The notes under the pieces: model-generated
Seen by the model: the letters and a program-made list of their open reading frames with translations, nothing else
What the model was told of the DNA's origin: nothing
The model's database searches: none
Part shown: positions 60,520 to 64,000 of the stretch, piece by piece
Layout of the letters: each line of letters begins with the position of its first letter
Numbering within the stretch: the stretch's first letter is position 1
Program-made: the position numbers and the translations under genes
Assembly: GCA_947462335.1 (NCBI GenBank)
Contig: OX381720.1
Span: 62,951,946-63,015,945 of the forward strand
Reading direction: 5' to 3'
DNA from: Harmothoe impar
Taxonomy: Eukaryota > Annelida > Polychaeta > Phyllodocida > Polynoidae
Length of the DNA stretch: 64,000 bases

Positions 60520-60552
60520 GTGTAATCAGTGGGCTGAGCAGTGGTGACACAG
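60520..60552 (+). CDS. Candidate 33-nt microexon or vestigial exon duplicate
   Basis: Bounded by GGTACAG| and |GTAATG, phase 1 at both ends, so its inclusion would insert 11 residues in frame (VISGLSSGDTG). The sequence resembles the beginning of exon 4 (AISQLSNDVTG) and the generic mGluR loop GVIG-x2-SSSV. It could be an alternative microexon for the ligand-contact loop, or the stump of a duplicated exon 4. Sequence alone cannot decide. Confidence 0.4.
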
Positions 60553-60777
60553 GTAATGACAATAGATGTGGGCATTCTGTGCTCAACCTAGCTGCATAGT
60601 TCTATTAGGCATTCTAGCTCACCATGATAGATCTGCACTGAAATGTTGCACTATGACTTTTTAGCACTGTGCTCCACCTACACTGCTATATTAGAACTTT
60701 AACTGTCTGTGCTCTACCTGTACAGTTCTGTCAGATATACTAGCATGATCGGCATGCAGTGTTCCACTACAAACCTC

Positions 60778-61096
60778 TGTACACCTACTCTCGTCCCCAA
60801 ATCCTTCCGAAGGAAGGCTCTGGTGACAGCCAGTATGACCTTGAACTTGCAATTTTACTGGGTTTGGGCAATCCCTGCTGGTAGCTTGGAACCAGTGGAC
60901 AGGAACCAGAATGTATGATGGTAGTTTTACCAGTATTTCCTATCATACTTTCTGGTTCCATATCTGGTTCCTGTTCGCTGGTTCCAAGCTAACCACAGGG
61001 ACTGCCTAAACCCAGCAAAATCCAAGTTCAAGGTCATACTGGCTGTTCCCAGAGCCTTCCTTCGGAAGGATTTGGGAACGAGAGTACTGTACACCC
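60778..61096. repeat. 320-bp foldback (two ~140-bp arms) in intron 3
   Basis: The left arm 60778-60917 and right arm 60943-61096 are inverted copies, sharing CAAATCCTTCCGAAGGAAGG, AGCCAGTATGACCTTGAACT and TAGCTTGGAACCAG. The loop is about 25 nt. A transcript of the intron would form a long duplex. Confidence 0.85.
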
Positions 61097-61664
61097 TGCA
61101 ATGTACAAACAATGTCAGCATAAGCTGCTCTACCTGCACAGCTCCAATAGAAATGTCAGCACACCATAGTCAACCTGTACAGTTTCATTATCATTACATT
61201 TCCTGTTGATAGCCATTCGTTATCTGATTTAGAAAAGATTCACCAGCTAGTGTGGTACTTGGTGCATATAAAGTACTGAGTGACGTATTCATCGACACAC
61301 TATATACTATAAAAACATGACATGTCTTGTCACTCTGATTTTCGCAAGCTAGTACTAACTGAAAAAAGTGCCTTGGCAAAAAGCATATACCAAGTAGGCT
61401 AGTCTTAAACTCTGACTGAAAACATACCCACTACTATTCACCTGATGAGAACAACTGTTCGAAACCAAGCTTCCAAGAGCATTACCCCAACCTTTATAAT
61501 ATGACTAAAATATACACTACCCTACACCCCTCATAATGGATCATTCCAGGTAGCTCACAGGGTCGCTGACCAATGAGTGATCAATATGAGAGGAAGTGGG
61601 CATTTTGTTTAGTGTCATACTGATACATATATATATATATATATATATATAGATATATATATAT

Positions 61665-62460
61665 GGCTCACTCTCACCAGATCGATGCAACTTTTATTTG
61701 GCCGTACATGATCGGCGGCCGTACATGATCGGCGGCCGTACATGATCGGCGGCCGTACATGATCGGCGGCCGTACATGATCGGCGGCCGTACATGATCGG
61801 CGGCCGTACATGATCGGTGACGTACATGATCGGTGATCTATTGAGTGCCTTACCCTTTCTGAGCATGATAAAACATAAATAAACCTTACCAAGGTGTACG
61901 TATGATACATGTCTTGAAATGTTATATGTTAGAAATGTATAGATGCGGCTATTTATATCACTTTACATGACATTTCAATACAGATCATGTACGTCATGTG
62001 ACGTACATGATCAGCCCATTATCTATTGAAGGCCTTAATTACCCTTTCGGACCACATTTAAAACATAAATTAATCATAGCAAGGTGCACATATGATGTAA
62101 GTCTTAACATGTATAATCTTAGACATATAAAGCAGTGGGTAATAAGAAAATCTTACAGGACAATACAAGCCGATCATGTACGTCATGTGACGTACATGAT
62201 CGGTTGTACATTGAGCCCTCCCCCCTTTGGCCCCTATAAATATTTTGGAATTTTTCTTTTCCTAATAAACTCCCCGAAACTACCCTACAGCCAGTAGGTA
62301 TGGTTAGACGGGTTAAATAGTGGATTAAATGAGGCCTTAGGGAGATAATGTTGTTTTCCGATCATGTACGGCCGCCGATCATGTACGGCCACCGATCATG
62401 TACGGCCACCGATCATGTACGGCCACTTTTTCAGTTGCACTGATTTGGTGAGAGTGAGTC
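61665..62460. mobile_element. TIR element with GTACATGATCGGCGGCC subterminal arrays
   Basis: Ends GGCTCACTCTCACCAGATCG and the complement of TTTGGTGAGAGTGAGTC, about 55 bp of inverted match. A 17-bp unit (GTACATGATCGGCGGCC) is repeated about eight times inside the left end (61704-61838) and, inverted, about four times inside the right end (62360-62425). Palindromes around GTACGTCATGTGACGTAC lie at about 61987-62012 and 62174-62201. Flanked by (TA)n on both sides. No coding capacity. Confidence 0.85.
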
Positions 62461-62479
62461 ATATATATATATACATATA

Positions 62480-62514
62480 TATATACTATAACACTAATAC
62501 ACCTTACTGTGTGC

Positions 62515-62558
<44 letters not shown>

Positions 62559-62830
62559 GTATAGCACTAATACACCTTACTGTGTGCTATATTATATATA
62601 TATATATAAAGTATAGCACTAACACACCTTACTGTGTGCTATATTATATATATACATATACTATAGCACTAACACACCTTACTGTGTGCTATATTATATA
62701 TTTATACTATAGCACTAACACACCTTACTGTGTGCTATATTATATATATATATATACTATAGCACTAACACACCTTACTGTGTGCTATATTATATACATA
62801 TACTATAGCACTAACACACCTTACTGTGTG

Positions 62831-62862
<32 letters not shown>

Positions 62863-62896
62863 CTATAACACTAACACACCTTACTGTGTGCTGCAG
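62480..62896 (+). repeat. Tandem array of the exon-4 splice-acceptor region
   Basis: Eight copies of a ~45-75-bp unit, (TA)n-CTATAGCACTAACACACC-TTACTGTGTGCTATA. The last copy ends TTACTGTGTGCTGCAG and is the real acceptor of exon 4. The others have TATA where the acceptor has GCAG. Each copy has a CACTAAC branch-point-like word (the first two have CACTAATAC). Confidence 0.9.
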
Positions 62897-63063
62897 GAGC
62901 CATCAGCCAGCTGAGTAATGACGTGACGGGGACCGTGTCGGAGGTGCTGGCTGCGTACCGGGTACCGAGCGTGTCCTACAGAGCTACAGCTGCCTCCTTG
63001 TCTAACAAGGACAAGTACCCCTACCTCATGAGGACAGTGCCCTCTGACGATGTCCGCTCTCAG
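62897..63063 (+). CDS. mGluR-like receptor exon 4
   Basis: 167 nt from GTGCTGCAG| to CTCTCAG|GTAACC, entering in phase 1 and leaving in phase 0. The translation AISQLSNDVTGTVSEVLAAY then RVPSVSYRATAASLSNKDKY PYLMRTVPSDD matches the best conserved part of class C ligand domains (xV-x3-L-x5-PQISY-x-ST-x2-LSD-x3-Y-x-(F/Y)-x-R-x-VPSD). The Ser that contacts the alpha-carboxylate in mGluRs (in GSSSV) is not clearly kept (LSNDV), while the Ala-Thr after SY is, so glutamate may not be the ligand. Confidence 0.93.
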
Positions 63064-63085
63064 GTAACCGCAGCATGTTAAACCT

Positions 63086-63222
63086 TTTATATCCATTTAA
63101 TTATATATCTTATCTCTATTTGATTCTATATCTTATATCCATTTAATTATATGTCTTATATCAATTTAATTTTATATCTTATATCCATATGGTTGCATAT
63201 CTTATATCCATATCATTGTATA
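63086..63222 (+). repeat. ~26-bp tandem repeat in intron 4
   Basis: About five copies of ATATCTTATATCCATTTAAT-type sequence. Confidence 0.8.
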
Positions 63223-63413
63223 GGGCACTAGCGCATTAGGCTATGGGGGCCGCCATCTTGCCTGAGAGCAATGCATTGTGGTTAGGCCCCCGACTCCAGA
63301 GCAGTGCATCATGGGAGAATTTCTTATCAGCACCTTTGTTCAAGGTGTGAAAGGAGGGGATTAACCTGATAAGGAGATAGGGTTTAGCCCCCGACTACCT
63401 GAGGTACCAGGAT
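63223..63413 (+). repeat. Dispersed repeat with CCGCCATCTTG (partner of 58206)
   Basis: Inverted copy of 58206-58392, reading GCGCATTAGGCTATGGGGGC, CCGCCATCTTG, CAGTGCATCATGGGAGAA, TTATCAGCACCT. Confidence 0.85.
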
Positions 63414-63820
63414 ATCTTATGCTATATCCTTTGTATTCATCCATCCTGCCATCCTGTCGGGAGCGTACCATGCCTAGCCTAATGCTTGATAGCAACCCTG
63501 ACAATGCATTCAAGCATCAGAACAAGAGAACTCAGTACCTCGAGATACCATGTGGCCCAATTCATAAAGGGTTGGTTAAGCAAAACTATTCATGTATAAT
63601 GTTAAATAAGCCATTAGTAAGTAGAAGATTCTAATTCAAGCCAATCAGGGGCTTGGATGGTATCCTGGCCATTTCCTATCTTTTGGTTTTGCTGTTTTGC
63701 AGCAGTAACAAATTAGGAGGCGCAAAGGATGCAGGCCTATGCTGACTGGAAGATTAACAGTTGGGATGGAACAGGGTGGTGGCGGTGTACTCGGGTGTTA
63801 ATACCTAGTTTGTACTGTAG

Positions 63821-63986
63821 GTGATGTTGTCAACGCTGGCCCAGCTGGGGTGGAACAACGTAGCGGTGGTGTACTCGGGGTCTGCAGACAGCCAGTCCAG
63901 CTTCCAGGGTCTCACCCAGGGGGCAGCTAACGCAGGAGTCTGCATCAGTCAGGCCATCAGGCTGCCTGAGGGCACCAGTCTCACAG
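63821..63986 (+). CDS. mGluR-like receptor exon 5 (gene continues past window)
   Basis: 166 nt from TGTACTGTAG| to CACAG|GTAGGT, entering in phase 0. VMLSTLAQLGWNNVAVVYSG matches the class C stretch A-x2-xL-x3-(F/N)W-x-YV-x2-(V/I)-x-S, which starts lobe 2. It is followed by GLTQGAANAGVCISQAIRLP, the next helix and strand with its conserved Cys. The rest of the ligand domain, the Cys-rich linker and the seven membrane helices must lie beyond 64000. Confidence 0.93.
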
Positions 63987-64000
63987 GTAGGTGTTGTAGT

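Larger units (their letters stand above)
60300..62896 (+). other. Receptor intron 3 (repeat-filled)
   Basis: 2.6 kb containing the possible microexon at 60520-60552, a long foldback (60778-61096), a TIR element (61665-62460) and the acceptor-derived array (62480-62896). Confidence 0.75.
63064..63820 (+). other. Receptor intron 4
   Basis: 757 bp from GTAACC to TGTACTGTAG. It holds a 26-bp tandem repeat (63086-63222), the dispersed repeat at 63223-63413 and an exon-5 fragment (63763-63800). Confidence 0.75.

Overview
This is animal nuclear DNA, AT-leaning, intron-rich and dense in repeats. Nothing in it looks bacterial. Its only recognisable host protein-coding gene is the 5' part of a class C (metabotropic-glutamate-receptor-like) GPCR on the + strand, 57286-63986, with GT-AG exons and a gene body running off the right edge. 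The mix of a Ngaro/PAT-type tyrosine-recombinase retrotransposon, a very young Ty3/gypsy element, CR1/L2-like LINE tails, many small foldback elements and heavy minisatellites suits an invertebrate deuterostome. My best guess is a cephalochordate (amphioxus), but this is inference and not proven by the sequence.

Layout. 1-600: the 5' end of a gag-like gene on the - strand, cut by the window edge. 601-5925: an almost complete tyrosine-recombinase retrotransposon with split direct repeats (A1-ORFs-B1-A2-B2). 5926-25300: mostly non-coding, with LINE 3' ends (7370-7693 +, 20020-20640 -), a 48-bp minisatellite (8451-9366), a tRNA-Trp-like gene (17859-17930 -) with a damaged relative nearby, a TTAA-flanked MITE (13826-14094) and a 2.7-kb foldback element whose arms each carry two tRNA-like modules (21771-24514). 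25316-27632: a terminal-inverted-repeat unit enclosing a second tyrosine-recombinase element fragment (gag at 25784-26890). 27635-39390: non-coding, with (TA)n, a 30-bp minisatellite, members of a palindromic 'GCATGAATGCAG' repeat family, and hairpins. 39394-53718: a small DNA transposon (TIR about 26 bp, nine CACGGTGA boxes) split by a 12,995-bp Ty3/gypsy element (40621-53615, - strand). 53720-57285: non-coding duplications and MITEs. 57286-64000: the receptor exons, with introns full of MITEs, minisatellites and partial copies of exons.

How the genes work together. The Ty3/gypsy element looks intact: 484-bp LTRs that I read as identical, a CTCA target duplication, a tRNA-His-type primer site, gag, and protease-RT-RNase H-integrase. 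Gag and pol are joined by what looks like a textbook -1 frameshift signal (slippery heptamer, 5-nt spacer, 9-bp stem). It also carries a third 1,070-codon ORF behind a TATA/GC-rich internal promoter-like region. The Ngaro-like element encodes gag, RT, RNase H and a recombinase with all catalytic residues, but is interrupted by in-frame stops at the gag/pol and RT/RNase H joints. The receptor exons are mutually in phase and encode a signal peptide plus the start of the Venus-flytrap ligand-binding domain.
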